Assembly (NCBI GenBank): GCA_047619685.1
Contig: JBLHLC010000008.1
Location: 59,474-123,473, forward strand
DNA: 64,000 bases
Origin: JABDJZ01 sp047619685
Lineage (GTDB): Bacteria; Bacteroidota; Rhodothermia; Rhodothermales; UBA10348
Direction: 5' to 3'
Shown here: one piece after another, positions 26,090 through 35,128 of the stretch
Layout: the number at the start of each line of letters is the position of its first letter
Position numbering within the stretch: position 1 is the stretch's first letter
Notes under the pieces: generated by a model
The model's database searches: none
What the model saw: only the letters and a program-made list of their open reading frames with translations
Told to the model about the DNA's origin: nothing
Made by a program: the position numbers and the translations under genes

Positions 26090-27712
26090 CTAGACCGCGC
26101 CGACCCCGGCAAACTTGACCCCGGAAAGCGCGGCCATATCCCGACTCCATGTGGTCAGGTCGCGTGGCGCCAATTCAGACAGATGGCTGTGCCCACAAGC
26201 CCGGGCCAACACCTGCATGAGTTCCGTAGTGGCTTCGAACCAGTTTTTGAGCCGGTGAGCCGACTTGATGATCTCCAGACGAGCCCGAAGATGATCCTTC
26301 TGGGTCGCGATTCCCACAGGACAGTTGTTGGTGTGACAGGCCCTCATTCCCAGACATCCGATGGCCTGGAGAGCCGAGTTGGAGATCGCGACAGCATCTG
26401 CGCCAAGGGCCAGCGCCTTCACGAAGTCTGACTCGGTGCGAAGACCTCCCGTGATGATCAGGGTAACGTCGTTGGCGCCGACCGCGTCCAGATGTCTCCG
26501 CGCCCTGGCCAGGGCCGGGATGGTGGGAACAGAGATGTTCTGCTTGAAAATGTCCGGAGCCGCACCCGTACCGCCTCCGCGACCATCCAGAATGATGTAG
26601 TCTACCCCGATCTGGAGGGCAAAATCGATGTCCTCCTCGATATGTTGGGCCGAAAGCTTGAAACCGATGGGTGCCCCGCCGGTGACGCCGCGAACCGCTG
26701 CTGCCACGTTCCTGAAGTCATCAAGCGTGACGATATCCAGGAAGGTGGCGGGACTGATCGCCGGATAACCTTCGTCCAGACCACGTACCTGGGCAATCTT
26801 GCCGACCACCTTCTCGCCCGGCAAGTGACCTCCGGTTCCCGTTTTGGCTCCTTGTCCACCCTTGAAGTGAAAGGCCTGGCACTTGCTCACCGCCTCCAGA
26901 TTCCAGCCGAATTTTGCGGACGCCAGTTCGTAGAAATAGCGCGTATTGGCCTCTTGCTCTTCCGGCAACATCCCTCCTTCTCCGGAGCAGATTCCCGTAT
27001 GTGCCAATTCCGCCCCGGTAGCGAGCGCGACCTTGGCCTCCTCACTGAGGGCTCCGAAGCTCATGTCGGACACAAACAGGGGAATGCCCAGCACGAGCGG
27101 CTTCTTGGCTTTGGGGCCAATGACGACATCGGTGCCGACCCGGATATGCTCCAGTAGCGGCTTGGTCGCCAACTGCGCCGTCAGGATCTGGATGTCATTC
27201 CACCTGGGTAGTTCAGTCAGCGGAATGCCCATTGCGGACATCGGGCCGTGGTGTCCGACCTTCGAAAGGCCGTCACGCGCCAGGGTCTGGATCTGGCGGT
27301 TGAAGGGTTCCTCAGGGGTACCGTGCGTGTCCTGATACAGCCCCAGGTACGCCTCGCGATCGTACGGCTGTGGGTGATCTACCTGCCAGGCCACGATTTG
27401 GGCCTCATCGACGTATACGACGTCATCCTGGACCCAGGCGCTGAATTTCTCGAGGACCTCCTGGTTGGCGTATGCGGACACCCCGGTGTCTACACGATAG
27501 TCCCAGTTGTGGAGTCCGCAGATCAGGTTGTCTCCGTCCACGTGTCCGTCTGCAAGCAGCGCGCCCCTGTGGAGGCAGCGGCCGTATAGAACCGAGACCT
27601 TCTCATCGAACCTGATCACCACAAGATCGACGCCTGCCACCATGGCATAGGCGGGAACGCGATCCTCAAGCTCAGAGAATGTGGCTACGCGTGTCTCACG
27701 GGGGGTTTCCAT
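26090..27712 (-). CDS. Rieske domain fused to FMN-binding glutamate synthase-type domain
   Basis: 540-residue protein. Residues 8-105 are a Rieske [2Fe-2S] domain with ligands Cys46-x-His48 and Cys65-xx-His68 (GRCLHRG, CGLHNW). From about 150 the protein is a glutamate-synthase-like FMN barrel (SDMSFGALSEEAKVALA, GTGAAPDIFKQ, ITGGLRTESDFVKALALGA) ending with the cysteine motif CLGMRACHTNNCPVG for a [3Fe-4S] cluster. There is no glutaminase domain, as in archaeal-type GltS fragments. Electrons may enter through the Rieske cluster. Substrate and partner are unknown. It may form an operon with the two downstream-oriented minus-strand genes. Confidence 0.92.
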   Translation of the reverse strand: METPRETRVATFSELEDRVPAYAMVAGVDLVVIRFDEKVSVLYGRCLHRGALLADGHVDGDNLICGLHNWDYRVDTGVSAYANQEVLEKFSAWVQDDVVYVDEAQIVAWQVDHPQPYDREAYLGLYQDTHGTPEEPFNRQIQTLARDGLSKVGHHGPMSAMGIPLTELPRWNDIQILTAQLATKPLLEHIRVGTDVVIGPKAKKPLVLGIPLFVSDMSFGALSEEAKVALATGAELAHTGICSGEGGMLPEEQEANTRYFYELASAKFGWNLEAVSKCQAFHFKGGQGAKTGTGGHLPGEKVVGKIAQVRGLDEGYPAISPATFLDIVTLDDFRNVAAAVRGVTGGAPIGFKLSAQHIEEDIDFALQIGVDYIILDGRGGGTGAAPDIFKQNISVPTIPALARARRHLDAVGANDVTLIITGGLRTESDFVKALALGADAVAISNSALQAIGCLGMRACHTNNCPVGIATQKDHLRARLEIIKSAHRLKNWFEATTELMQVLARACGHSHLSELAPRDLTTWSRDMAALSGVKFAGVGAV

Positions 27713-27757
27713 TTTTGGCTAACCTGTTTGTCTCTAATTGTCGTTCGAACGGGACGT

Positions 27758-28759
27758 CTACTCGTCGCCGAACGCAGCGTCGAAATCGACGTCTGAGGGC
27801 GCAAAGTCCACAGCGCGCAAGAAATCGCACGCTTCTGCGGCTCCGTGCTCCCGGTCCATACCGGAATCTTCCCACTCAACCGACAATGGGCCGTCGTACC
27901 CGATCCGGTTGAGTGCCCTTATGATCTCTTCAAAGTCTATTGAGCCCCGCCCAAGGGAGCGAAAATCCCAGAACCGGCGCCGATCCCCGAATTCAGTGTG
28001 CCCTCCAAATACCCCAACCTCGGCATGGTTCGGCGACCACCAGACATCTTTCATGTGGGCGTGGAAGATTTTGTCGCCAAATCTGTGGATGAACTCCACA
28101 TAGTCCACTCCCTGATAGCCAAAATGACTCGGGTCGTAGTTGAAGCCGAAGGCCTCGCGCCCGTTGACCGCCTTCAGAGCGCGCTCCGCGGACGCGATGT
28201 CGAACGCGATCTCTGTCGGGTGGACTTCCAGAGCAAACCGAACACCTACTTCGTCAAACACGTCCAGAATGGGATTCCAACGGTCTGCAAAGTCTTGATA
28301 TCCAGCATCAATCATCTCGGCAGTGACCGGTGGAAAGGAATAGACAAGATGCCAGATGCTGGACCCCGTGAACCCATTGACGACCGTCAGGCCCATTTTC
28401 GCGGCCGCCCGCGCGGTGTCCTTCATTTCTTCCGCGGCGCGGGCGCGAACCCCCTCAGGATCCCCATCGCCCCAAACATGCTTTGGCAGGATCGATTTGT
28501 GCCTGATGTCAATGTTGTCGCAAACCGCTTGTCCTACCAGGTGGTTCGAGATGGCAAAGAGCTCCAACCCGTGGCTTGCCAGCAGATCGTGTCTTCCCTG
28601 ACAGTAATCGGGCTCAGTGACTGCCCGCTGGACGTCAAAATGGTCGCCCCAGCACGCCAACTCCAGGCCGTCGTACCCGAATGAGGCTGCCATTTCGGCT
28701 AGCGTCTCCAGTGGAAGATCGGCCCACTGACCGGTGAAGAGAGTTACGGGTCTGGACAT
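27758..28759 (-). CDS. Sugar phosphate isomerase/epimerase-like TIM-barrel protein
   Basis: 333-residue protein of the xylose isomerase-like/AP-endonuclease-2 superfamily. Recognisable parts are FTGQWADLPLETLAEMAASF, FGYDGLELACWGDHFDV, the metal-binding strand FALEVHPTEIAFD, NYDPSHFGYQGVDY and SVEWEDSGMD. Its gene follows a Gfo/Idh/MocA oxidoreductase by 43 bases on the same strand, a pairing common in catabolism of inositols and modified sugars. The particular sugar is not predictable. Confidence 0.9.
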   Translation of the reverse strand: MSRPVTLFTGQWADLPLETLAEMAASFGYDGLELACWGDHFDVQRAVTEPDYCQGRHDLLASHGLELFAISNHLVGQAVCDNIDIRHKSILPKHVWGDGDPEGVRARAAEEMKDTARAAAKMGLTVVNGFTGSSIWHLVYSFPPVTAEMIDAGYQDFADRWNPILDVFDEVGVRFALEVHPTEIAFDIASAERALKAVNGREAFGFNYDPSHFGYQGVDYVEFIHRFGDKIFHAHMKDVWWSPNHAEVGVFGGHTEFGDRRRFWDFRSLGRGSIDFEEIIRALNRIGYDGPLSVEWEDSGMDREHGAAEACDFLRAVDFAPSDVDFDAAFGDE

Positions 28760-28802
28760 GGCGAGAGATCGATGTGGACAGTGTGGGTGTGGGGAGGGCG
28801 AG

Positions 28803-29969
28803 TTACGCGGGCGGCGAATAGGACGCGTCTACCCACGCCCGGTCCCGACTGCTACGTACTGCCGTGTGAATAAAGTGGACGCCAACTGCTCCATCCTGCA
28901 CCGTGGGGAAGTCCAGGTCAAGACCATTGGGCTCTTGGCCGGAAATACGGGCTGAAATCACGCGTCCAGCGCTCTTGTAAATGTTGGCGAAGGCTTCCAA
29001 AAACGCTTCCGGATGTCCCGCAGGGAGCCGGGTGCCGTGAGCGGCCGCGCCACCCAGGTACGGGTTTCCGCGCTTGTAGATTTGCTCTGGCTGGTCCGGG
29101 TGTTTGACGTGAAGCCAGTTTGGGTGCTCCTGCTTCCACTCCAGGGAGGCCTTTGTGCCGTAGACGCGGATTCGGAGGTTGTTTTCTTCGCCCACCGATA
29201 TCTGGGACGCATAGAGAATTCCGCGCGCACCGCCCTTGTAGTGAACCAGGATATTGCCATCATCTTCGAGCTGTCGACCCGGAACGAGGGTACTCAGATC
29301 CGCGTGCATCTCCTCCATCTCCAGCCCGGTGATGTATCGAGCCAGGTTCTCGGCGTGTGATCCGATGTCGCCCATAGCCGATGAGACTCCGGCCTTAGAG
29401 GGGTCTGTTCGCCAGGCCGCCTGCTTCTGACCCGTGGCTTCGACCAGCTCGCTCAACCATCCCTGCGGGTACTCCACGACAATTTTTCGGATGGTACCCA
29501 GATCCCCGCCGGCGCACATCTTGCGTGCCTGCTTGACCATGGGATACCCGGTATAGTTGTGGGTAAGGGCGAAGACCACATCGTGTTTTGCGACGAGACG
29601 GCACAGGTCCTCGGCCTCCTCCAGGGTGTTTGTCAGCGGCTTGTCGCAGACAACATGAATGCCCTCCTCGATGAAGGCCTTCGCAGCCGGGTAATGCAGG
29701 TGATTGGGCGTCACTATGGAAACGAAGTCGATACCGTCTTCCCGCGACGACTCCGCCTTTGCCATCTCCGCAAAGGAACCGTACACCCGTGTGGGATCCA
29801 GATGTAGGGCGAGGCCCTGAGCCTTGGACTTTTCCGGACTGGCGGAAAAAGCGCCGGCGACCAACTCCATCTCTCCATCCAGAGCCGCAGCCATCCGGTG
29901 CACTGCACCAATGAAGGCACCCGGCCCGCCGCCGACCATCCCGTATCTGAGCTTTCTTCCTGGAGACAT
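28803..29969 (-). CDS. Gfo/Idh/MocA-family NAD(P)-dependent oxidoreductase
   Basis: 388 residues from ATG 29969. The Rossmann loop is YGMVGGGPGAFIGAVH at the N-terminus, the CDKPLTNTLEEAEDL motif with its catalytic-type lysine lies near residue 110, and the C-terminal alpha/beta domain contains AMGDIGSHAENLARY. The family oxidises or epimerises sugars and cyclitols. The next gene is a sugar isomerase-like barrel, so the two probably act on one substrate. ATG 29999 is possible but adds ten residues without homology. The 144 bases upstream separate it from the divergent response regulator. Confidence 0.91.
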   Translation of the reverse strand: MSPGRKLRYGMVGGGPGAFIGAVHRMAAALDGEMELVAGAFSASPEKSKAQGLALHLDPTRVYGSFAEMAKAESSREDGIDFVSIVTPNHLHYPAAKAFIEEGIHVVCDKPLTNTLEEAEDLCRLVAKHDVVFALTHNYTGYPMVKQARKMCAGGDLGTIRKIVVEYPQGWLSELVEATGQKQAAWRTDPSKAGVSSAMGDIGSHAENLARYITGLEMEEMHADLSTLVPGRQLEDDGNILVHYKGGARGILYASQISVGEENNLRIRVYGTKASLEWKQEHPNWLHVKHPDQPEQIYKRGNPYLGGAAAHGTRLPAGHPEAFLEAFANIYKSAGRVISARISGQEPNGLDLDFPTVQDGAVGVHFIHTAVRSSRDRAWVDASYSPPA

Positions 29970-30113
29970 GGACTTCGCTTTTTGGATTGTTCGGCTCAAA
30001 ACTAATCAAACTCCCGGCATTGTTGGGGTGTGAACCACGTAATACTGTGGTAATCGCGCGGACGTAGCTTCCTGTTTTGGACCCGAGTGCCTCTCCAATG
30101 GGAGGCAATACCC

Positions 30114-30803
30114 ATGGATACCTCCAAGCAAAAAATTCTAGTGGTCGATGACGAGGATGATCTCCTCGACTTGCTCCGCTACAACCTCGAAAAGGAGGGC
30201 TTTTCGGTTATTGAGGCCCGGGACGGATTGGAAGGGATTTCGATGGCGGAAAAGCACGCCCCCGATCTCATCATCCTGGACGTAATGATGCCAAGGATGG
30301 ATGGGGTCGAGGCATGCCGCCGAATTCGTCAACACGCCACCCTCAGTTCCACGCCCATCGTCATGCTGACGGCACGCGGTAGCGAGGAGGATCAAGTTTC
30401 GGGACTCGATGTCGGGGCCGATATCTACCTGACCAAGCCCATCTCGCTGCCAGTTCTCATGAGTCAGGTTCGGGCCACGTTGCGCGGAGCCAACCGCTCC
30501 GATGAAGTACCAGACGTTGTAAAAGTGCACGGCCTGACCATCGACCGCACCCGGTATGTCGTCGAGATCTCAGGGCAGACAGAGCCGATGCACCTTCCTC
30601 GGAAGGAATTCGAGCTGCTTCGCCATTTTGCGGCCAACCCCGGACGCGTGTTCTCCCGGCAACAGTTACTGGATGCCGTATGGGGGCCCGACGTATATGT
30701 TGTTGATCGGACGGTGGATGTCCACGTCCGCAAGATCCGCGAAAAGGTGGGAGAGGATCTCATCGAGACCGTAAAAGGCGTTGGATATAGACTCCGGGCC
30801 TAA
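30114..30803 (+). CDS. OmpR/PhoB-family response regulator
   Basis: 229 residues: receiver domain (1-120) with acidic pocket VVDDEDD, phosphoacceptor Asp56 (LIILDVMMPRMDG), MLTARG and the lysine in LTKPIS, followed by a winged-helix DNA-binding domain (about 135-229; HLPRKEFELLRHFAANPGRV, RTVDVHVRKIREKVG). ATG 30114 is favoured over an upstream frame start at 30087. The kinase gene overlaps its end by 23 bases. Sequence and order resemble PhoB-PhoR, but no phosphate genes lie nearby, so the stimulus is uncertain. Confidence 0.93.
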   Translation: MDTSKQKILVVDDEDDLLDLLRYNLEKEGFSVIEARDGLEGISMAEKHAPDLIILDVMMPRMDGVEACRRIRQHATLSSTPIVMLTARGSEEDQVSGLDVGADIYLTKPISLPVLMSQVRATLRGANRSDEVPDVVKVHGLTIDRTRYVVEISGQTEPMHLPRKEFELLRHFAANPGRVFSRQQLLDAVWGPDVYVVDRTVDVHVRKIREKVGEDLIETVKGVGYRLRA

Positions 30804-31905
30804 CCGCCCAAAGGACCGTCGTATAAACCACGTCGCCCTGAAGCTGGCGGCGGTATCTGGTGCCATCTCGGCCACGGGGATAGCTGTATTTGCGCTTGTC
30901 TCAGGCGAATGGTGGGTGCCGGCAGCGGTCGCTGTGCCCGCCGTTGTCACCGCCGGCACGTATGCGGCGGCCGTCTGGATGCTGGCCCGGAGACTGAAAT
31001 TGGCCCGGACCATTCTCAGGCAGATCCGAAACAGCCAGTTCGAAAACCTTGAGGCGGCTCATCTACCCAAGGGTGACGAACTCAACGACCTGGTCTGGCA
31101 GGTCTACCGGACGGGCCAGGTGTTGGAGCGAGAAATAACCGAACTAAGGCGCATGGAGAATTACAGGCGCGAATTTATTGGAAACGTCTCTCACGAGCTC
31201 AAGACACCCATTTTCGCGATTCGGGGGTTCGCCGAGACCCTGGAGGGCGGCGCCCTGGACGATGCGCGGGTCAATCGTACGTTCCTGGGGAAGATCCTGC
31301 GCAACGCAGACCGGCTGGATAGCCTGGTCCGGGATCTGGGGGAAATTGCGCGCATGGAGCACGGCGAACTCAAGATGCAGCTTGCACCCTTCGACCTGAA
31401 GGGCCTTGCCGTCGAGACACTTGAATCGCTGGAAACCGTCGCCTCAGGCCGCAAAGTCCGCCTTCAGTTGTCTTTGCCCAGTGGCCTCCCTAAAGTCGTC
31501 GGAGACGCGCACCACATCAGACAGGTGTTGGTCAACCTCATGGAGAATGCCATCAAGTACAACGACGAGAACGGCACCATCGAGTTGGTCGCTCGTCCAA
31601 TCCCTGGCGGCAACGTGAAAATATCGGTGGTCGATGATGGCATCGGCATCCCGGCAGAGCTGATCCCCCGAATAACGGAGCGGTTCTTTCGCGTTGACAA
31701 GAGTCGTTCTCGCTCCCAAGGCGGCACCGGACTTGGGCTTGCCATCGTCAAGCATATTCTGGCCGCCCACGATCGAACCTTGCTGGTGGAAAGCAGAGTG
31801 GGGTATGGATCGACCTTCGGGTTCTCCCTTCCGGTCTTCGATCCCACATCCCACCGGCTCCTAGAGACCGCGACGGAAAAGGCCACTCCGACGGAAATCG
31901 GTTAG
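30781..31905 (+). CDS. PhoR-like sensor histidine kinase
   Basis: 374 residues from a TTG codon inside the regulator gene; I find no ATG or GTG early enough to include the membrane segments. Two hydrophobic segments (about 20-68) with almost no periplasmic loop are followed by a linker, the H box EFIGNVSHELKTP (His138), and the ATPase domain with N box NLMENAIKYN (Asn256), DDGIGI (285-290) and GTGLGL (315-320). It should phosphorylate the upstream regulator. The lack of a sizeable sensor domain suggests it monitors a membrane partner or signal. Confidence 0.92.
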   Translation: MDIDSGPNRPKDRRINHVALKLAAVSGAISATGIAVFALVSGEWWVPAAVAVPAVVTAGTYAAAVWMLARRLKLARTILRQIRNSQFENLEAAHLPKGDELNDLVWQVYRTGQVLEREITELRRMENYRREFIGNVSHELKTPIFAIRGFAETLEGGALDDARVNRTFLGKILRNADRLDSLVRDLGEIARMEHGELKMQLAPFDLKGLAVETLESLETVASGRKVRLQLSLPSGLPKVVGDAHHIRQVLVNLMENAIKYNDENGTIELVARPIPGGNVKISVVDDGIGIPAELIPRITERFFRVDKSRSRSQGGTGLGLAIVKHILAAHDRTLLVESRVGYGSTFGFSLPVFDPTSHRLLETATEKATPTEIG

Positions 31906-31995
31906 CTTCGGCCCCTCACAGCTTGCGGCCCCGCCTCCACCGGAACGTCACTCTCCAGCGCCCGTATGGGGCGCTTTCTCTGGTAGGCTAAATAG

Positions 31996-32460
31996 ATGAG
32001 ACTCGAAGAGCTGATCAAGCAGGACCGCTTCGCGACGGCCAGCGAAAGGGCCATGCTGAACATCATGGCGACAAGCTCGTGGGTCGTTTCGCAACTGACC
32101 TCGACCATGGGTGAGTTCGGAGTTACCCCCGCCCAGTACAACGTACTTCGCATCCTCCAGGGCAAGGATCCCGCGCTGATGACGTGTAGCGATGTTGGCA
32201 GTCGGCTCCTGGACCGAACCCCGGACGTCACGCGGCTTCTCAATCGACTGGAGGCCGCCGGTCACGTGGTGCGAAAACGCGCTGCCCAGGATCGCCGCAT
32301 TGTCGAGGTCGGAATTACCGAGACCGGAAGGGAATTGCTTTCGACCATGCACCCGCATGTGGAAGCGGTACACGCGACGCTGGCTCGGCACCTGACCGAG
32401 GCAGATCTCAACCTCTTGAACGACACCCTGGACCAATACAGGCGCGACCAGACAGACTGA
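31996..32460 (+). CDS. MarR-family transcriptional regulator
   Basis: 154-residue winged-helix regulator. The helix-turn-helix is in MTCSDVGSRLLDRTPDVTRLLNRLEAAG and the wing in VRKRAAQDRRIVEVGITETG, the usual DRR/V wing signature. It lies eight bases upstream of the queuosine-precursor transporter gene, so it is likely to control itself and that gene, though MarR proteins also act on distant targets. The ligand is unknown. Confidence 0.92.
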   Translation: MRLEELIKQDRFATASERAMLNIMATSSWVVSQLTSTMGEFGVTPAQYNVLRILQGKDPALMTCSDVGSRLLDRTPDVTRLLNRLEAAGHVVRKRAAQDRRIVEVGITETGRELLSTMHPHVEAVHATLARHLTEADLNLLNDTLDQYRRDQTD

Positions 32461-32468
32461 CCCAAGGC

Positions 32469-33206
32469 ATGGATTCCGGCTCCTATCGATTCTCGCGACC
32501 CCAAAAGCTCTTTGTGGTCTGCTCGGCAATTTTCCTCACGGCGCTGGTCGTCGCGGAGGCCACGGCGTCGAAGCTGTTCACCGTCATGGAGCTCCCGTTT
32601 GCCCTGACCATCATGGGCGAGCAGTTTGATCAGGTCATCATGACCGCCGGGGTGATTGCGTTTCCGGTCACGTTCATCATCACGGATCTCCTGAACGAGT
32701 ACTTCGGAAAAGCGGGAATCAAGTTCGTCACCTACCTGGGAGTGGCGATGATCATATTTGAATTTGGAATCATCCAGATCGCGATGTCGGTCCCGACGGC
32801 CTCTATTTCGCCAGTGCCAGGGGATGCCTTCAATACGGTTTTCGGAGCTTCGGGGCGCATCATCCTGGCGAGTCTAGTGGCCTACTTCTTGGGTCAAATG
32901 GCCGACATATCCCTGTTCCACTGGCTCAGGAAACTGACCGACGGAAAGCATCTCTGGCTCCGCGCCACAGGATCCACGTTCGGGTCCCAGTTTATCGACA
33001 CGTTTGTCGTTCTCTTTGTAGCGTTTTCTGGGCAGTTGACACTCCAGGCGATCATCGCCATTACGTTGTTCAACTACGGATACAAGTTCATTGTGGCCGT
33101 CCTCATCACCCCCCTGATCTACGCGGCACATTGGTTGATTGACCGGTATTTGGGCGCGGAAACGGCGGATGAACTCATCGAGGCGGCCGCCGGCGCTCCC
33201 GGGTAA
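32469..33206 (+). CDS. Queuosine precursor transporter (YhhQ/VUT family)
   Basis: 245-residue inner-membrane protein with about six transmembrane helices. Characteristic sequences are ALVVAEATASKLF, AFPVTFIITDLLNEYFGK, the ATGSTFGSQFIDTFVV segment and NYGYKFIVAVLITPLIY. Family members take up preQ0/preQ1 for queuosine synthesis in tRNA. It forms a probable two-gene operon with the MarR gene. No queuosine synthesis genes are seen in the window. Confidence 0.93.
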   Translation: MDSGSYRFSRPQKLFVVCSAIFLTALVVAEATASKLFTVMELPFALTIMGEQFDQVIMTAGVIAFPVTFIITDLLNEYFGKAGIKFVTYLGVAMIIFEFGIIQIAMSVPTASISPVPGDAFNTVFGASGRIILASLVAYFLGQMADISLFHWLRKLTDGKHLWLRATGSTFGSQFIDTFVVLFVAFSGQLTLQAIIAITLFNYGYKFIVAVLITPLIYAAHWLIDRYLGAETADELIEAAAGAPG

Positions 33207-33301
33207 CGCGGGCCAGCGGGCTGCCAGGACCGTTGGGAATTCGTTCGCGCCGCAACCGTCAATCGTACGTACCTTTGGCACCCTGCCACCAATCGGGATC
33301 C

Positions 33302-35125
33302 ATGTCCGTGAAGCGAGTTTTTCCTCTGGCTATTTGCCTCTCCTTAGGGGGAGCCCTTGCAGCAGCCGCTCAGCCGGTAACGCAGCCCTTCACGTTCAAC
33401 ATTCTCCAGCAGGACCTGCCGGCGGTCCGCAATGCAACCGTGAGTTGGGCCGACATAGACAACGACGGTGATCTGGACGTGGTGGTCTCTGGCCGCGGCG
33501 TGTCGGGTCTTACGGGCGGCATCTACTCTAATCAGGGGGCTTCGGAAGCCGGCGTGCAGTTCGTCCCGCTGGCTGGAGGCATAAAGGGCCTGGCGTATAG
33601 CCGCTCGGATTGGGCTGACCTGGACGGTGACGGAGACCTGGACCTGGCGATCAGCGGTAGCGAGCGCATCGATCCTCCTTATTCACCGGTCACGTTGATC
33701 TATCGAAATGACGGAGCCAGTTTTACGGAACTGGATGCCGGCGCGCTCCCGGCTTACCATTCCGGCGCCTTGGCTTGGTCTGACTACGATGGTGACGGAG
33801 ACCTGGACCTGCTTGTAAGTGGTGTGGACGCTGATGGCGCCTACCGGACTTCTTTGGCCAGGAATACTGCGGGGACGTTTTCCATCGTTGATTCCGGAAT
33901 ACCCGGGTTTGCGTTCGGGGAGGGACGCTGGGGCGACTATGACTCCGATGGAGATCCCGATCTCCTCATAAGCGGTGCCACCGACGCCGGCTTCAGGACG
34001 CAGATTTTCAGAAATTCCGGCGGTACGCTCACAGATTCTGGAGCAGATTTTGCGGCCGTGGCCTTTTCAAGCGTGGATTGGGGAGACTTCGATGCCGACG
34101 GGGACCTGGATGTCATCGTAGGGGGCGGACAGGTGACGCCGCGCATACTCGAAGGCAGTGCCGAACTCTATCGAAATGATTCCGGCACCTTCAGCCGCGT
34201 GGATGCCAACCTCACCGGGACGCTTGCGGGGAGCCTGACCTTCGGAGACTACGACAACGACGGTGATCTGGATATCCTGAGCCTTGGGGCGGAATCTGCT
34301 TTGGGCCGGCGATCGGCCCGGATATACCGTAACGAGGGCGCCGGTGTCTTCAGCAATACAACATTGCTGGTTGGGGCCATTTTCGCAAGCGCCGACTGGG
34401 GGGACTTCGACGGGGATGGGGATCTGGATTTGTTGGCGTCCGGCGCAACCTCTTACGGGGAGGACATCCTGAACTTGTATGAGAACACCCGGCAGCCGCT
34501 TCCATCTGTGTTGTCGGCCCCTTCTGCGCTGCGGTCAACCGTTGTGGACAGCCGGGTCACGCTCGAGTGGACCCACCAACAGGACGGCGTATTGACATAC
34601 GACGTCCGGATCGGGACATATGCCGGCGGATCCGACGTCCGGGCGGTTCCGGCTGACCTGGTTACCGGCTTTCGAAGGGTTGGTCGCCCGGGATTTCATG
34701 CAGGCGCGACGGCTGTGCTGAACGGTCTGGAATCCGGGACCTACTTCTGGTCTGTGCAGGCCGTTGGGCCCGCGTTTGCCGCCTCAGATTTTGCGACGGA
34801 GGGTAGTTTTGTTGTGGCGGCGTCTGCAACTGACCTGGAGGCGGATGGTCTTATTCCGGCGGAGTTCAGTCTGAAAGGCGCCTATCCGAACCCGTTTGGA
34901 GTACAGACGCGCATTGGGTACGACGTTCCATCGGCCGCGAGGGTACAGGTTCGAGTCTTCGACATCCTCGGGCGCCAGGTGGCACTTCTGGTAGATGGCG
35001 TAGCGGCACCTGGCAGTCACACGACGCTCTGGCAGACCCCGGGAGCGCTCGCCGGTGGCGTCTATTTCCTGGAAATGCGGGCCGGGTCATTTCGTGAGAC
35101 GCGCACCCTGACGCTGGTGCGTTAG
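33302..35125 (+). CDS. Secreted seven-repeat FG-GAP/VCBS protein with T9SS sorting domain
   Basis: 607 residues from ATG 33302, which starts a clear signal peptide (VFPLAICLSLGGALAAAAQ). Seven calcium-binding FG-GAP/VCBS motifs of the form DxDxDGDxDL follow, such as ADIDNDGDLD, ADLDGDGDLDL and GDFDADGDLD, consistent with a seven-bladed propeller. Next comes a fibronectin-III-like domain (VTLEWTHQQDGVLTYDVRIG). The C-terminus is a T9SS type A sorting domain (GAYPNPFGVQTRIGYDVPS, VRVFDILGRQVALLVDG, LAGGVYFLEMRAG). It should be exported to the surface or medium. It is the first of three tandem paralogues. Confidence 0.9.
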   Translation: MSVKRVFPLAICLSLGGALAAAAQPVTQPFTFNILQQDLPAVRNATVSWADIDNDGDLDVVVSGRGVSGLTGGIYSNQGASEAGVQFVPLAGGIKGLAYSRSDWADLDGDGDLDLAISGSERIDPPYSPVTLIYRNDGASFTELDAGALPAYHSGALAWSDYDGDGDLDLLVSGVDADGAYRTSLARNTAGTFSIVDSGIPGFAFGEGRWGDYDSDGDPDLLISGATDAGFRTQIFRNSGGTLTDSGADFAAVAFSSVDWGDFDADGDLDVIVGGGQVTPRILEGSAELYRNDSGTFSRVDANLTGTLAGSLTFGDYDNDGDLDILSLGAESALGRRSARIYRNEGAGVFSNTTLLVGAIFASADWGDFDGDGDLDLLASGATSYGEDILNLYENTRQPLPSVLSAPSALRSTVVDSRVTLEWTHQQDGVLTYDVRIGTYAGGSDVRAVPADLVTGFRRVGRPGFHAGATAVLNGLESGTYFWSVQAVGPAFAASDFATEGSFVVAASATDLEADGLIPAEFSLKGAYPNPFGVQTRIGYDVPSAARVQVRVFDILGRQVALLVDGVAAPGSHTTLWQTPGALAGGVYFLEMRAGSFRETRTLTLVR

Positions 35126-35128
35126 GCC

